Notes: generated from the letters alone by a model not told the origin. A stretch of DNA of 64,000 nucleotides from Breviolum minutum Mf 1.05b.01 (GCA_000507305.1 DF239038.1:186001-250000), one strand, 5' to 3'; numbered from the stretch's first letter, positions 11,818 to 23,703 are shown. Made by a program: numbers and translations.

Positions 11818-14800
11818 TTAAGGAAACAGTGGAACGCGATCCTCGAGTTGCCGAACCAGCTTCTGCCTAGTTTTTGCACCCTCCTTCTCTGCCCTGGGGA
11901 AAGCTGGGGGGAGATAGCACGGGTAAATCTTTTGGCAAACATTCGACAAATTTAATTGTACCTATGGGTTTTCAAAAAATTCAGATCAGATTGCACTGAC
12001 ACCAAATGGCAGTTCCCGATATGTTGCAGCTGGGGCGCAGCACCTTCTCAGCTACAAACTGGGTTTGGTCCGCCCGAAGTTCTTCGAGCCAAGCCGCAAA
12101 AGCGGCCTCTTCCGACTTGAGACGTGCGTTCTTGGACTTGTCCTGGTGCTGGACCATATAATCTTCAAGCGTTTTTCCATGAGCCTGCGCAAAGCTGATG
12201 GACATAAGTATTGAATCTTGAACTAAAGCGATGCTAACCCAGTATCAGAACCTTTAAAGGTCTAAGAACCAGTAGCAAAGAGTATCAGCAATGACTTATT
12301 ATAAGATTTCTTTCGGTCCTTTAATTTATGGGTAAGGTTTTCAATGGAGAGGGGATGAGAGAGCTTGGTGAAAGATTTCTTAGCCAGTCTGTAAGACAAC
12401 ATTTGAAGTGGCAAGTGTTTTAAAGGTAAGTTGCCAAGGAGAAAATCAAATGGATCATCGATCAACATGCAAATCTGTACACTCATGATAAAGGAAGTAC
12501 TTATATGGCCTCAAGGACAAAAGGTACCCGATTGAGATCGAAGTCCTCCTTGGCTTTGAGCAGCGAATGAAGGTCCGCATCAAGCAACCTGGGATAAGGT
12601 TTCGCGAAAGAAAAATAAGGATGGCAAGGTTGGACCAGCTGAAGTTTGCAATGTATATAAGACATNAAAAAAAATTGGAAAAAATTGTGATTGCCAGTGC
12701 CTGTTTAATGGACATTTGTGACGGGGTTTTCGAAGACCCAATCACAATTCAAACAATAAAAGCCCTAAAAGAAGTTGATTGATTCCCAGCCAAAATTCCT
12801 TGGCTGGCTGTGACGGGGTTTCCCAGGAACCAATCACCATCGGCCAAAGATTTTTGGCGACCAATCACCCTCGGCCAAAAATTTTTGGCGACCAATCACC
12901 CTCAGCCAAAAATTTTTGGCGACCAATCACCCCCAGTCAGCTTTTTTTGACAACATATCTATTATGTAATTAATCAATCTTAAAAAGAAGAAGCTGTAAG
13001 ACGAGATACCACAGAAGTTAGGAATCATTTCCTGAATGTTTGCGTTTCAACTACTTCCCAGAACTGATACCAAAGAACCCATCCATAAACATTTGCTCAT
13101 GGTGCGATAAGACTTCATGGGGGAAGGTTGCGCTCAGCACACCCTTTGCCCAAATCCACAAAACACAGGAGTCGTGGACCAAGATGTGCTTGTCAAGCTC
13201 TTGTTGCGCTTGTTTCTGCAGCCAGCCGAAATCATGATAAACCCGTGTTGCACGTTAAGAAAAGACCAGAATTTGGGCATAAAAAGTTCTCACCCCTCCC
13301 ACCCCTGTTCAAGTCTCCTTGGCCTTTGTTGAAGCATCCTTGCCAACCTGCCGCTCAAAGTCCTGCCCCACAAGGACGTTCCGTGGCCATCATGATGACA
13401 AAAAATGAATTTATGATGATGACGGTTGTCAAATACTTTGTTTGCCATGTTTCTCTTAAGGCATGGTCCTTTGTCACCCGTTGTAAGTACAGCAAACACG
13501 TTTCATCCGTAAGATCCATGATGTCAGCCATCTTCTGGCAGCCATGTTGTTGATAGAATTCTTTTCGGCCACAAGTCCCGGGGACATAAAACGTATTCTC
13601 CAGCACTTCGTGAGGGAGAGCTGCAACAGGGGAAGGGTTCAAAATGCTTTTGAACAAACTGGTTGATAAACAAACAATTTAAAATCAGTCTTAGATAGTC
13701 TTAGGCTTTTTTGATTAAATTTCAAAACTGCTTCTTGGAGAACAAACGATATTTAGGAACCCTTTGCCTGACTGTTCGCTCTTGTACATGTCATAGTGGG
13801 AGTGTAGCAGTCTAAGTGCACTTTCCGGGCATCTTAGCCTAACCCAACCCCAAGTCCCCCCAAAAAAAGGAAGAAACGCAGTACAAGTCAGTTGATTATC
13901 ATGCCATCATTGATAGCCCTGCAACCCCAAAACCTCCAAAGTAGGACAAAAAGGGGAAGCAACGACGTTCTTAAGTCAGTTCATCATTATAGGAAGTTCA
14001 GAGTATTTGAAATTTAAACCAAAATCATCTTTAAAGAATCCTTGAAGGGTGGAGTAGCCCCAAGAAAAAAGAAAAACAATTTGGAGAGTCAAGCCCATAT
14101 TTTTCCAAACCGTCGGAACCAAGAAGCAAGTTGTAGCACAAGCTACGACGTGCACTATCGATCCTGTGCTTCTTAATCGTGACCATTTTGTTAAAATCAG
14201 CGATCACCTTTGCTAAACAATCTTTGAGGGGTGCCCGGGAACGGCTGGTTGTCATTCTTCGTTCGACATCTATAGCCTGCCCAATCTCTGACACTATGGT
14301 CAGTGGGCTCGGAACCAACTTCTCCGAGGTTACAAATCCCACTTCTTAGTTGCGATGAAGGTGATAACTGAAAACAAACCAAAAAACACCCCAAAGGATT
14401 TTGTGATTTCTTGTGAATCAACATGATCCACAAAACAGTACCAAAGCAATGAAAAACGGTTATTATTCGTTCTTGGCAAGTGAAGTTTCTCAATGCATAA
14501 AGGTAATGATGGGCGGGGTGTGCGAAGTGGTTGTAGGCACAATGGACGGACGCAAAAGACTGCAATGTGGCTGAAAGAACAGGATGCGATAGATCTTCTT
14601 CACTTAGTTCTAGTTCTTTGCAAAACGAAACTATCGACATCATAATGATGATCTTGCAAAATCCGTCCACGATCCCCACCGAATGGGGTAGGATCTGCCT
14701 GCTTCCATCGCGTTCTCGGTGTGGAAACTTCACCTCGCAAGCCCCCAAATGAGCCTTGTAGCCGTAGTGGAGGAACTCCAGAAAGTGCTTGGAATACTGC

Positions 14801-15510
14801 ACATTGCTCGGGTAGTCTTCAGGGAGGGAAGTTTTCACTTAAGATGGAAGATTCCAATCCATTATTTTTAAAATTTACTAATTGACTGATAAATTCTGTT
14901 TCGACTTTGTATGGTTTCGTTGAATTTAATGTAAACAATAACTTTAAAACAACGCATTTTTTCATCACCCCGGGCATCCATTCTTGGAGGATGGCGAGAA
15001 GTCAAAACTTTGCAACCCCAACCAAAACGAAGTGCTGGTCTCGTTTGGCAGCAGCGTCGAGTGAGCTCTTTGCGATGGAATGGTGGCTCTGGAGAGCACC
15101 AGCTGATTGATCACCTAGAGTTTACATTCATGTCATGATCCCCTGGTGAATTTTAATTTTGGTCAGACTACATTGCAAATAAAATTTACCGAGCCTCAGT
15201 CATCTTGCTAGACTCTGGGTACAACTCGTGTAGGTGCTGACCCAAATTCTTGGTTGCAATCACCTCATGCTATTATAAGGAGTCAATGTAGGATGGCCCC
15301 CAAAGTATGAAAAGAAAGAATCTAGTAAAAACATCAGAAGGAATTATTGATCAGCGACTCACTAAAAACTGTTATGATGATATAAACCCAGTGACCGTCT
15401 CAAAGTATGTTTGAATCTGACCTAATGGGCCATCGCCCGATGGCACCAGGCCACTGGCCAAAGCTTCCGGCATCAACCCGCGCTGGTTGGTATAGCGCCC
15501 CAAGTTACAC
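11818..15510 (-). CDS. multi-exon gene of unknown function
   Basis: Minus-strand exons in order: about 15510-15415 (LGRYTNQRGLMPEALASGLV), 15263-15190 (acceptor GCATGAG|G, donor CTCG|GTAAAT; VIATKNLGQHLHELYPESSK), possibly 15110-14975, about 14835-14575 (NVQYSKHFLEFLHYGYKAHL), about 14335-14060 (SEIGQAIDVERRMTTSRSRA), about 13640-13450 (ALPHEVLENTFYVPGTCGRK), about 13370-13310, about 13255-13050 (HDFGWLQKQAQQELDKHILV), about 12195-12010 (AQAHGKTLEDYMVQHQDKSK) and about 11895-11818 (KTRQKLVRQLEDRVPLFP, stop). No domain recognised. It begins about 150 bp after the stop of the DUF7869 gene on the same strand, the usual tight tandem layout of dinoflagellate genes. Confidence 0.45.
12666..12666. 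other. undetermined base (assembly join?)
   Basis: A single N inside A-rich sequence within an intron. The window has three lone Ns (also 30469 and 48309); at least one marks a probable faulty join, so continuity here is not certain. Confidence 0.6.
12830..12938. repeat. 31-bp tandem repeat with CCAAT and palindrome
   Basis: Three near-perfect units at 12830-12860, 12861-12891 and 12892-12922, plus a partial fourth. Each unit holds CCAATCACC and a self-complementary core, GCCAAAAATTTTTGGC. The copies differ at one to three bases. It lies in an intron of the minus-strand gene. Confidence 0.85.
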
Positions 15511-15660
15511 TACTTCAGCAAAAATCTTCATCATAAACAATGACAAACGAATCACCCATGTTGAAATGTAAATTTTCATCATGGGGCAATGCAAGAATGT
15601 GGTTTCCATTTCAATCCAAAAGCAAACTATTCTTAGACTTTTTCTTTTGCCACCATTCCC

Positions 15661-18600
15661 CTAGTAGTGTTGCCGGTGGAACACCACTTGCAGCTCATAA
15701 GGCTTTACAGGAGGTGCTCTAGTCCCAAACTGAAACGCATGCAAATTCTGCTGTCTCGCAGAAGCATGCCTCAAGAAAGATAATTCGGGTATGTTCCCAA
15801 AATTAGGACTTGGCTCCGGGTTTTGGAGCAACTGTTCATACCATGCTACCGCCCTGTTCATTTGGGGGAAGTCATGCCTTAGGGCAAACTTTATGGCACG
15901 AATTTCTTCCCTCCTATCAGAATCCAACTTAAAAGTTCGCAATGGACATGTAGACCTGTTTGCTTCCAGTAGAAATTCTTGACTGAGAGGAAGAAGTTTC
16001 GAAGGATAAATCAACAATGGAGCTTGTGACAAAGCTGTAGATGCCATCGTTTCCTTTACCAAGCAAAAAACATCATCCATCCTCCCTGCAGGATCATCGG
16101 AACGCAAAGCACGAGGGACTCTCTCATGAAGTTCAAGACCTCTTCCCTGATCAGGCATTTGATCACGGGTCACAAACGTAAACATTTGGGGCAGAGGCTT
16201 TCGTGGATCTTCTTCATCAGGACTATGGGCCAGTTTTCTTGCTTTGAAAGCATTCTTGAAAGTAACTGCCTCTGGCATGAAAGCCAGCCAGTCCCTTACC
16301 TCAGACTTGTTGGCTATAAATCAAAAACCAAAGTCAAAGGATGGCCCACTAACCGTTCACTAACCCAAAAAGATTAGAAAGTTCCAGGGGGACAGTAAAG
16401 GAAAGTTACGAAACACAATTCCTGAGACACCGTGTCCACAATCTCAATGCCCCAATCTAAGCCCTTTCGATGAAATACCGGGGAAAGCTTTTGATCAACA
16501 ACCCGTTGGAGATCTCTAGGAGTTTGGAGGTTCGAAGACGATGTACTCTTCAACGCAGAAGTTACCAGGCTAAAAAGCCCGTCTACGTCCTCATGTGTAT
16601 GGCCCACCCGAAGGTGGGCCATACACGATGAGGAAAAGATACCACATTGAACCATCGAAGACAAAGTTCTACTCCCGTATTGATTTCTCAGCTCTTTCAC
16701 GGTATTATCGCTTTGAAGCCAAAGCCTAACATGCAGTTTTGGAACTAAACATTGTTCATTAACCAAGAACATTAAATTTTGATTGAATATGGGATGAGGA
16801 GTTCATGGGGCAGTGAAATAAAGAAAACATTTCCAAACTTAAGCCTGGATGCTCTTTGGGCCATGGGTAGTTGTGAGATCGACTTCTAGCCCAAACTTTT
16901 TGCAAGGACCTCATGACCTTACTTGTTTTGCTTTAAAAGCAACATAATAACCATAAAAGTATCAGGATCAGGGCAAGTACCTCAAAAAGATCAAACTAAA
17001 ATTCAGATGAGAAACACATTCCCAGTTCCACCCACTCCCACAGCCAATGCCCTCTGATGCTGATAAGTACATCCAGCAACCGTGGCCGTGGCACAGGACT
17101 GCTGTCAAAGTCAGCGAAATTCCTGAGGAGGCGAGACATGGGTTGCGAGAAATGGCCCCGGAAAGCGTCACAGTAAATGACATTGAATTAAAAAATTTGA
17201 ATTAAATCAAATCAAATTAAAATCCTACTTAGCAAGCTTGGAATCTTTGGCAGGATTGATACGCAGGGCGCTTGGGTGTTCTGTTGAAGGGGAATTTGGG
17301 GAGGTAGAGCTTGCTACGGTCAAAGGAATCACAAATGACAGTCAATAAGTCTTTGTGAATGGTGCTTCGATCCCTTGCACTCCAGTAAATTTCCCGATCC
17401 CGCCACTGTGCACTGTAATGTGCCAGAAGTTCATCGCATTTTTGCGCATGCGTTGCGAAGTCCTGGGTTGGGCTAGGGTTGTATAAAACGTGAATACTGT
17501 GAAGGGAATCAGAAAAACATTGAATTGCGAAAAGGCTAAAGGTGATAAAAACAACACCCCAAAAACCCAAAGAGCGACTTAATCTTTATCAAATCAAAAC
17601 TCCGTAGCATCATGTATTGCCGCCTTCAATGTTTGACAAACCAAACACATGGAATGTTCAGTTTTTGGGCGAAAGCGCAAGCAAGGACGCCATTGGCGCG
17701 CAACTTCATAGAAGGTACTTTTAGATGCTGGCGTAACTCCCGAGGGTCGCATGTAAGCTATGAACATGAGGTAGAGAGAGGCAGTGTTGCCCGGGGGCAA
17801 CTCCCTTAAAGGGAGATTAGCCGGCTTCAACTCAACCACTTGTCTGCTGGGGCCCAGAAGTTTATCTTCTACCAATTTCTGTAGCAACTTCTCTCGTAAA
17901 TCAGCATCGCTTTGTGAAAGCACAGAAGTCGTCGATGACTGAAACCTGCATTTGTTGGAACCTTATGATATCTGAAATTTAGATTGGGAAACTTGATACT
18001 AGTTGAAAACCTCAAGGCCCCTTGAACTTCATATAGAAAATCCCAAAGAGACTAGTTAAAACATCCCAAAGAGACTACTTTAACCGAAACCAGCAACTGA
18101 GCTGGCATAGATTCTGCAGCTGTCCAGTACAAGTGGCCAAAGAATCCATGCACAGCTGTTGTTTGCTGCGACACTTGCACTGAATCACCTGCAGTACGAG
18201 ATGTTTGGGTAATGTATGATGTTTCAAAACAACTTGCTATCATCATCCCCAACACCACCAAGAAATAGAACAACTTACAGTGAGAGAATTGTTCACCATG
18301 TTACGGGGAAGAGTACGATCATCAACACCACGATATCGCTTTTTTGTTCGATCCCACCTTTGTTTACCTATCCCTAGGAATCTCAGCCAGGAAGTGCGGC
18401 ACATGGGAAATCCTGAACAGGGTTTAATACTGGAGACTGGAGTAAAACAAACTCAATGTTTATTGTTGAAAGGAAACTGAAATGTATGAAAAAACCTGGG
18501 GTGTATTTTGGTTTTGAGCCCTTGTCCCTCAATGAAGAACTTGCTTCGCCCTGATCCATTTTCAGATTGCTGCAAAGACCATAAAATAGCATCTTGACAT

Positions 18601-19189
18601 TCTTTTGGCAAGCTCCAAAATACTCTACATGTTTCACAAAGTACCTTGAAAGGTGCATTGCATTTGCAGGGGCAACAAGGATTTCGCAACAGTTCCTTGA
18701 TCCGGGACTTGTTCGCTCCGGATAATGAATATTTCGACTTGTTGATGGTCTCCCCCTTGGCATGTAAAGACTGTAGGGTGGACAGCCGCAAATCTACTTC
18801 CCTGACCCCACCACTGCCCTCTACTTCGGAGCCAGAGTCTTCGTCAGATTCATACCTCAGTTGCAAGGGATGAAGAAAGGGGAAGGTGTTTTGATTCAAA
18901 TCATATTGGAATGGATGATAAGACTAAGAATAAACTATTAAAAAGGAAAATCTAGTAAGTTTTCACAAAGCATGACCAGGGTACGAATCACATTCGGATT
19001 CTGATGTTCCACTTCCATTCCCTGATTCAGATTCAGATGTTCCATCGTAGCGCCAAACATTCTCACTAACAACCACTTTGCCGCCAGACAAAACTTCATC
19101 TTTATCAGCGTCATAGCGACCCAGCACACCCATAGGAGGCAGGGCCAGTTTGTTTTTTGGCGGTGCAATGAAATCAAAGGAAAAAATCT
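15661..19189 (-). CDS. DUF7869-domain (transposase-like) protein, multi-exon
   Basis: About ten exons, some borders exact. 19189-18977: Ser/Glu/Gly-rich start. 18855 to about 18520: Cys-rich CCPCKCNAPFKVLCETCRVF then WSLPKECQDAILWSLQ, probably zinc-binding. 18412-18279: LRFLGIGKQRWDRTKKRYRG. About 18200-18098: VHGFFGHLYWTAAESMPAQ. 17945-17603: STFYEVARQWRPCLRFRPK then HSMCLVCQTLK. 17462 to about 17230: TVICDSFDRSKLYLPKF. 17122 to about 17020: TAVLCHGHGCWMYLSASEG. A weak exon near 16900. 16725-16431: LWLQSDNTVKELRNQ and the signature VGHTHEDVDGLF. 16299-15661: VRDWLAFMPEAVTFKNAF to the stop. The order and motifs match the large DUF7869 family of dinoflagellates and other protists, recalled from memory. 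The D/D/E-like spacing suggests an RNase-H-fold transposase relative (inference). The 17603 donor may be GA, a known dinoflagellate variant. The 5' end is uncertain. Confidence 0.7.
16595..16626 (-). other. 14-bp stem with UUCG tetraloop inside a conserved coding motif
   Basis: On the coding strand GTGTATGGCCCACC, then TTCG, then GGTGGGCCATACAC: a perfect 14-bp stem closed by C-G around UUCG, the very stable cUUCGg type. It covers the codons for MAHLRVGHT of the DUF7869 signature. Confidence 0.85.
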
Positions 19190-19519
19190 AGTGAAGTCGA
19201 AATCAAATGGAATGAAGGCAAGTTTATTTGGTTTCTAAAGGTTTCCGTGTATAGTTGGAACATGATGGTGCTGAGAAGTTGAAAAGTCAAAACTTTGTTG
19301 ATAATGATGGTATTCCTCTCTTTGTATCTCTTTTCTATATGAACATCCCTCGGAAGCCACAGTCCGTGCTAAAAGAAAACAATCAAAGCGGACACTCTAC
19401 GGACCCATCAACTGCCTAACAACAAACTTCCTCAAAAGCAAATTTCATTTTCCTTTCCCAACAGTGTTCAGTCGGCTGCGAATCGGTGAATTACTTGTCA
19501 GCAAGTTCCGACATAATTG

Positions 19520-22195
19520 CTAATTAAGCTTGGCCAAGTATTTGTGAAGTTTCTTCGGGTCCAAGCTCACCAATAGAATTGATAGCGCCACATAAAGTGC
19601 CCGAACCGCGATCGAATTTCCAGCCATCTTGTGAAGAACCTTTGTTTGAGTTTAATTGTTTTGCAACTTCCAATGCAAGTGTGAAGACGGTGTTTTGAAC
19701 TTACAATATATCCCCATGCGAGCGAGACACCCGATTTGAAAACTGATTGATCTGGAGCTTGCTGATGTCAATGCCCATGAGTACTAGGGCCTCTACTCCT
19801 CAGAGTGCTGCTAGATTGGGGTTGCATCAAAGGAGTAGGGCGTGGCAGGACTTGATAAGCCGAGAATCCAGTCAAAAACCTTCCTTGTTCCCCGATCAGG
19901 TATGTTCCTGCTGGCCTGAGTGCGCTTGAGGGACCAGCATTAAATTGCTATGGGACAGGGACCGACATGTACCTTAAGACAAGGAACGTCAAGGTCATCA
20001 ATGGAGAGCTACCATAAATAGCATTCATCCGGTAGACGGATTGTGAAGTATTGATCGCTTGAAATTCTCCTTTGTGAGCTACCACCAAGTCCAATGCCTT
20101 GGTGGATAACTTAAAGTGAAATTAGGACATGTTGATGAATTGATGAGAAGCTTGTATTTAGACCAGTTGCGTGCAGTTCTCTAGCTGAGGTGATTTGCTT
20201 CACTGCATCAGGATATAGGTTTTGAAATGATCCCGAAGCCTTTCTAACCTTAGGTGGGGAAACAAAGGGAATCTACAGCAGGTTGTCGATTGTTTCAACT
20301 GCTCACATACTGAAGTACGAAAAAACAATCAAGATACTTTGATTTTCTTCACTTTGGCCCACGATCGATGAATCGCACGCCATTTTGGCGCTTTGTTTTG
20401 CCTCGGACCACACAACTACCCGATATGAAGCTAAAATGGAGTGGGGTAACTGTTTTACCAGCCAAAAAATACATTTGTCTACTGACTATTTCTTATATAA
20501 GTTGAAAGTTAGCTAAGTTACTTTGCAAAGCGACGCCGTTTTGCCAAGACAGCCCTGTTGTTCATGACTCCCCGCACATGTGGATGTGATGGGTCAAACA
20601 GCAGCTCTTGCCTAGGATAGCAGTTTTTGTTGGTCGCATGAAAAACACTTTGTTTTTCTGCAATTATGTTGATGCATTGAAATTGATGCAGGTGTAAACT
20701 GAAAAAAGCCTAGGGGCCATGTAACACTACTGGTGCTCTTCAAGCGCTCTTTCATTAGTGCTGCAGTGGCTTCCAAGTCACAAGCCTGATCATTCATCAG
20801 AGATCTCTTGACGAGCAAAATGAATACCCGCTTCCGAGAAATCGGTGCTCCAAAGTCATTCCTGGGACGGCATTTTTTAAGAGAGATTCATCTTGGGTCT
20901 TTCACTCATCACATTCTACACCAATAGAGAACTTGTTGCAGTCATAGGGACGGGTTTAGGTCAATCAGCGTGATATCATACCTCATGTCAAGTTAGATAT
21001 TTCCGCAAAAACAAAACACTTGCATGGCAATGCTGAAACTCGAACGTAGTAGTATCGCTTAGACACGACGGCAGTTCTTTCTGGAGGAGATCATGGACGG
21101 TTGGCCAAACTTTCAAGAATCCAACCACATTTTCCAATAGGATAGCCTAAGTCAGGGAAAAAAGATGATCAACGGAATCAAAGGGGCATCATTAAATAAT
21201 TAGTGTTCCCTCAACAGCCAAGTAACAGCGGGTTGCATTGCTTTCCCATTAGCTATCACTTGGTAAAGCTGCTGAGCCTCTGGGTCATTTAGTAAATGTG
21301 AAAAGGCATGTAGAGCACTGTAAGGAGTGCATGGAAAGCCAGCGCAGTAGATAGCTACCTGCGATTTGGAAAAATCATTTCTTGCAGGGGCTGTTGTAAA
21401 ACAGTAACTGTCATGACAATAGCTAGTCAGTATTTTTCTCGCCTGGCCACGAATGGCCTTGGCGTTGGTTTTTGCCACATCATCGGCTGACCTAAAACAA
21501 ATGACGATCATCTATCTTCAAAACAATTGTTATGTTGTATGACGTTGACACTTTTTTTATCTTTTTTTGAAATACTTATAATCCAAGATGCTGGAAAGGA
21601 GTCTCGAAATTGGCTTCCAAGAACTCCCTCGCATAATTGTCCCTCTCGCTGTTGGACCTGAGAGGGGCGATGGCCGAAAAAAGGATGGAGGGAAAATGGG
21701 TAAAGCAGATGGTGTGTGAAGACAAGGCGCATGTACTTCACAAGGTGGGATTTGCCAGCTACGCCAAACAGGTCACGAATTGCCATTAAGGGAGCATCCA
21801 TCCCAGAACCTAGGCCATTCAGATAACCCAAGTTATCCCACATGGTGAAGGAATGTGAAGGGTAAAACCAAATGTAATTTGCAGGACAACATAGATTTCA
21901 GCTTAGGTGCAATCAGAAGCATACCCAAAAGGGAATGACCACTTGTCCATAAAGGCTCTCAAACCTCAAATGCAGGGCTACATGATTTCAACAGGGTTAC
22001 ATGTACTTCCAGTAGACAACCCAAACTTGGGCAATCCCCCTGATGATAACCAATGCTTACAGACCAGGCACCAGCATCATTGAAAAATTGGGACGCGCAG
22101 TCAAGATAGTGAGCTTGTTGGGGAGTGAGATCCAATTTGTCCTCCTGGAATAAAGGATGAGGGGCTAATCTTAGAATATCAAGGAAATCGTTCAT
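19520..22195 (-). CDS. C5-cytosine DNA methyltransferase, multi-exon
   Basis: Transfers methyl groups to cytosine C5 in DNA; expected to be nuclear. Exons (mostly AG|G acceptors): 22195 to about 22061 (MNDFLDILRLAPHPLFQEDK); 21809-21742 (motif I-like GSGMDAPLMAIRDLFG); 21491-21227 (SADDVAKTNAKAIRG and motif IV GFPCTPYSALH with the catalytic Pro-Cys); 21146 to about 21010 (motif VI ILLENVVGFLKV); 20861 to about 20726 (motif VIII-like DFGAPISRKRVFILLVK); 20611-20522 and 20401-20338 (RRRFAK joining QNKAPKWRAIHRSW in phase); about 20110-19985 (NTSQSVYRM); then GRFLTGFSAYQ joined over a likely 61-nt intron to ALVLMGIDISKLQINQF (about 19940-19705); last exon about 19620-19520 with motif X KMAGNSIAV and stop. 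All catalytic motifs look intact. An upstream exon before 22195 is possible. It is not a fragment of the copia element, which lies 5 kb away on the other strand. Confidence 0.78.
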
Positions 22196-22387
22196 TAGTC
22201 TTCAAATTGGTCACCCACTCCTCTCCCTCGGAATCAGATACTTCCCTCCAAACTCCCATGGCGACAAAGAAGAGATTGGGCCACAACAGCTTCTGTTTCG
22301 TACTGGCATCACTAAACCCTGGTTCTGTTTTGGAAAAGCCCTGGTTACAAGCGCAAGTCCATATATATATATGTATATCATACATAC
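22196..22387. promoter_or_regulatory. possible divergent intergenic promoter
   Basis: Lies between the minus-strand methyltransferase start (22195) and a plus-strand open frame (22388). It includes an A/T run at 22361-22385. No recognised promoter motif; dinoflagellate promoters are poorly defined. A minus-strand frame with GVWREVSDSEGEEWVTN here could instead be a 5' exon of the methyltransferase. Confidence 0.2.
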
Positions 22388-22567
22388 ATGGATCCTAAGG
22401 GATCGGTGTTTTGGAAGTGTCGCGCTTTTGCTTTCTGGGTTTCTTGCCCGCGGCCTATTTATCAGGGGCGAATTTTTTATGTTATAAATATAGGAACTCA
22501 GGGAGGGGATTTGTCACTTGTTACCTTATGCAAGAAACTCCCCCTCGTCTCGGGGGAGATTTTATAG
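22388..22567 (+). CDS. short open frame, possibly first exon
   Basis: ATG followed by 59 codons (MDPKGSVFWKCRAFAFWVSC, later LVTLCKKLPLVSGEIL) and a stop. It points away from the methyltransferase. Coding support is only the open frame and reasonable composition; no family known. Confidence 0.2.
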   Translation: MDPKGSVFWKCRAFAFWVSCPRPIYQGRIFYVINIGTQGGDLSLVTLCKKLPLVSGEIL

Positions 22568-22642
22568 CCTCAAACATCTGAAAATCTAAGGCACTTTGGC
22601 GCATCCATGGAGCCAGCTATCACCTATCATGATGTTGTCATA

Positions 22643-22713
22643 AAACCATGAATCATCTTCGAAGCATCCAGGCTTTCAGGTGCGAACTGAAAGCTTTAGT
22701 TTCAGGGAGGGTA
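22643..22713. repeat. family-B right half
   Basis: CATCTTCGAAGCATCCA then TTTCAGGTGCGAACTG and TTAGTTTCAGGGAGGGTA, the right arm of family B. It marks the return of the palindrome-rich sequence after the repeat-poor block. Confidence 0.55.
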
Positions 22714-23053
22714 CTCACCCTACAGGCTTGAGAATGAACAGATCCAGTTTTAAAGACACGAAACTCCAATAGGAAACAACTGCCCGCCAGTTGAGTATCT
22801 CCTGCTTCTTCCTGTTTTTGTTTTCTTGAGCCGGTTTGGTGGGAAGTAGCCGGGGTTAAATGTTTACACCACTGAAGTTTAACATGCTTCAACTGAAGAT
22901 CAAAGCCTGGAAAAGGAGAATGTTGCTGGAAACCAGGATTTTCAGGTTCCGCTTCGTTAAAACTTTCGGGGTGTAACAGTGTAAAGCATGAGATTCCCGT
23001 TTTTTTTAATACGAAAATCCTCGTGTTGTGTTGTGTTTTCTTTTTTCTCCAAG

Positions 23054-23163
23054 CGGTGCCAAACAAAACGCTTCTCATGGACAGCGAGAAAGATCTGAAA
23101 ATCCTCCAGGGATTCCTGGCGCAGGGCGACATTCCCAAACGTGATGCGTTGTATCTGGAATAG
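23054..23163 (+). CDS. probable exon (plus-strand gene)
   Basis: After TTTTTTCTCCAAG the frame reads AVPNKTLLMDSEKDLKILQG and FLAQGDIPKRDALYLE to a TAG. Strongly protein-like and on the opposite strand to the methyltransferase. The true end may be a GT donor just before the stop. A further exon at 23290-23331 follows. Family unknown. Confidence 0.45.
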
Positions 23164-23289
23164 CTGAAAAACATGTTCTTTTTTGGTGGTAGTTCATCAC
23201 CGACTCAATGAGAACAAATGTTCGAAAAAAATGTGTCTTTCATGTGGGATCATGTTGGGAAGATTCAAACGATTTTTTTCCAATTACAG

Positions 23290-23331
23290 TGGTTGCCAAC
23301 CCGTAGACGACATCCAGGGCCACATTCTGAG
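23290..23331 (+). CDS. probable 42-nt exon
   Basis: Bounded by TTACAG| and GAG|GTAAGG. One frame reads CQPVDDIQGHILR, which looks coding. Likely part of the same gene as 23054-23163. Confidence 0.35.
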
Positions 23332-23618
23332 GTAAGGTATTTGGATCCCAAAAAACATACCCTAAACACCTCTTCAGGAACTAAAGTACCACGAAAGGTT
23401 CAGGATGGAAATTCACCACAATTTCTTATCAACTTATATTTCTTATCAACTTATGGCCTTATGCCCCCCGAACCTCCATGTATATGTCCTACCATGGCTC
23501 TGCAGGATTTCGTGCGTGTAAGTGTGCAAAAAAATTAGATAGGTGCCGGATGCTTCAAAGCCTTTGAACAAGATTGGTCCAAGAATTATATAATTGTTAT
23601 CTTTTCCAGGATTACCCT

Positions 23619-23703
23619 CGTGGGAACTAACATATCCCACCGTTGGAAAAGGAAAATTTATCTTCAAAAGTACCCTTTGGAGGGTACATGTTAGATCCCA
23701 GGA
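23619..23703. repeat. family-C palindrome, diverged
   Basis: TACCCTCGTGGGAACTAACATATCCCA at the left and GGAGGGTACATGTTAGATCCCAGGAGG at the right. Related to the copies at 49077 and 58242. Confidence 0.5.

Noticed and set aside
3100..22700. Terminal inverted repeats bounding the methyltransferase-DUF7869 block
   Set aside because: I compared the sequences around 3.1-3.9 kb and 22.2-22.7 kb and saw no matching ends, so I do not annotate a transposon boundary.
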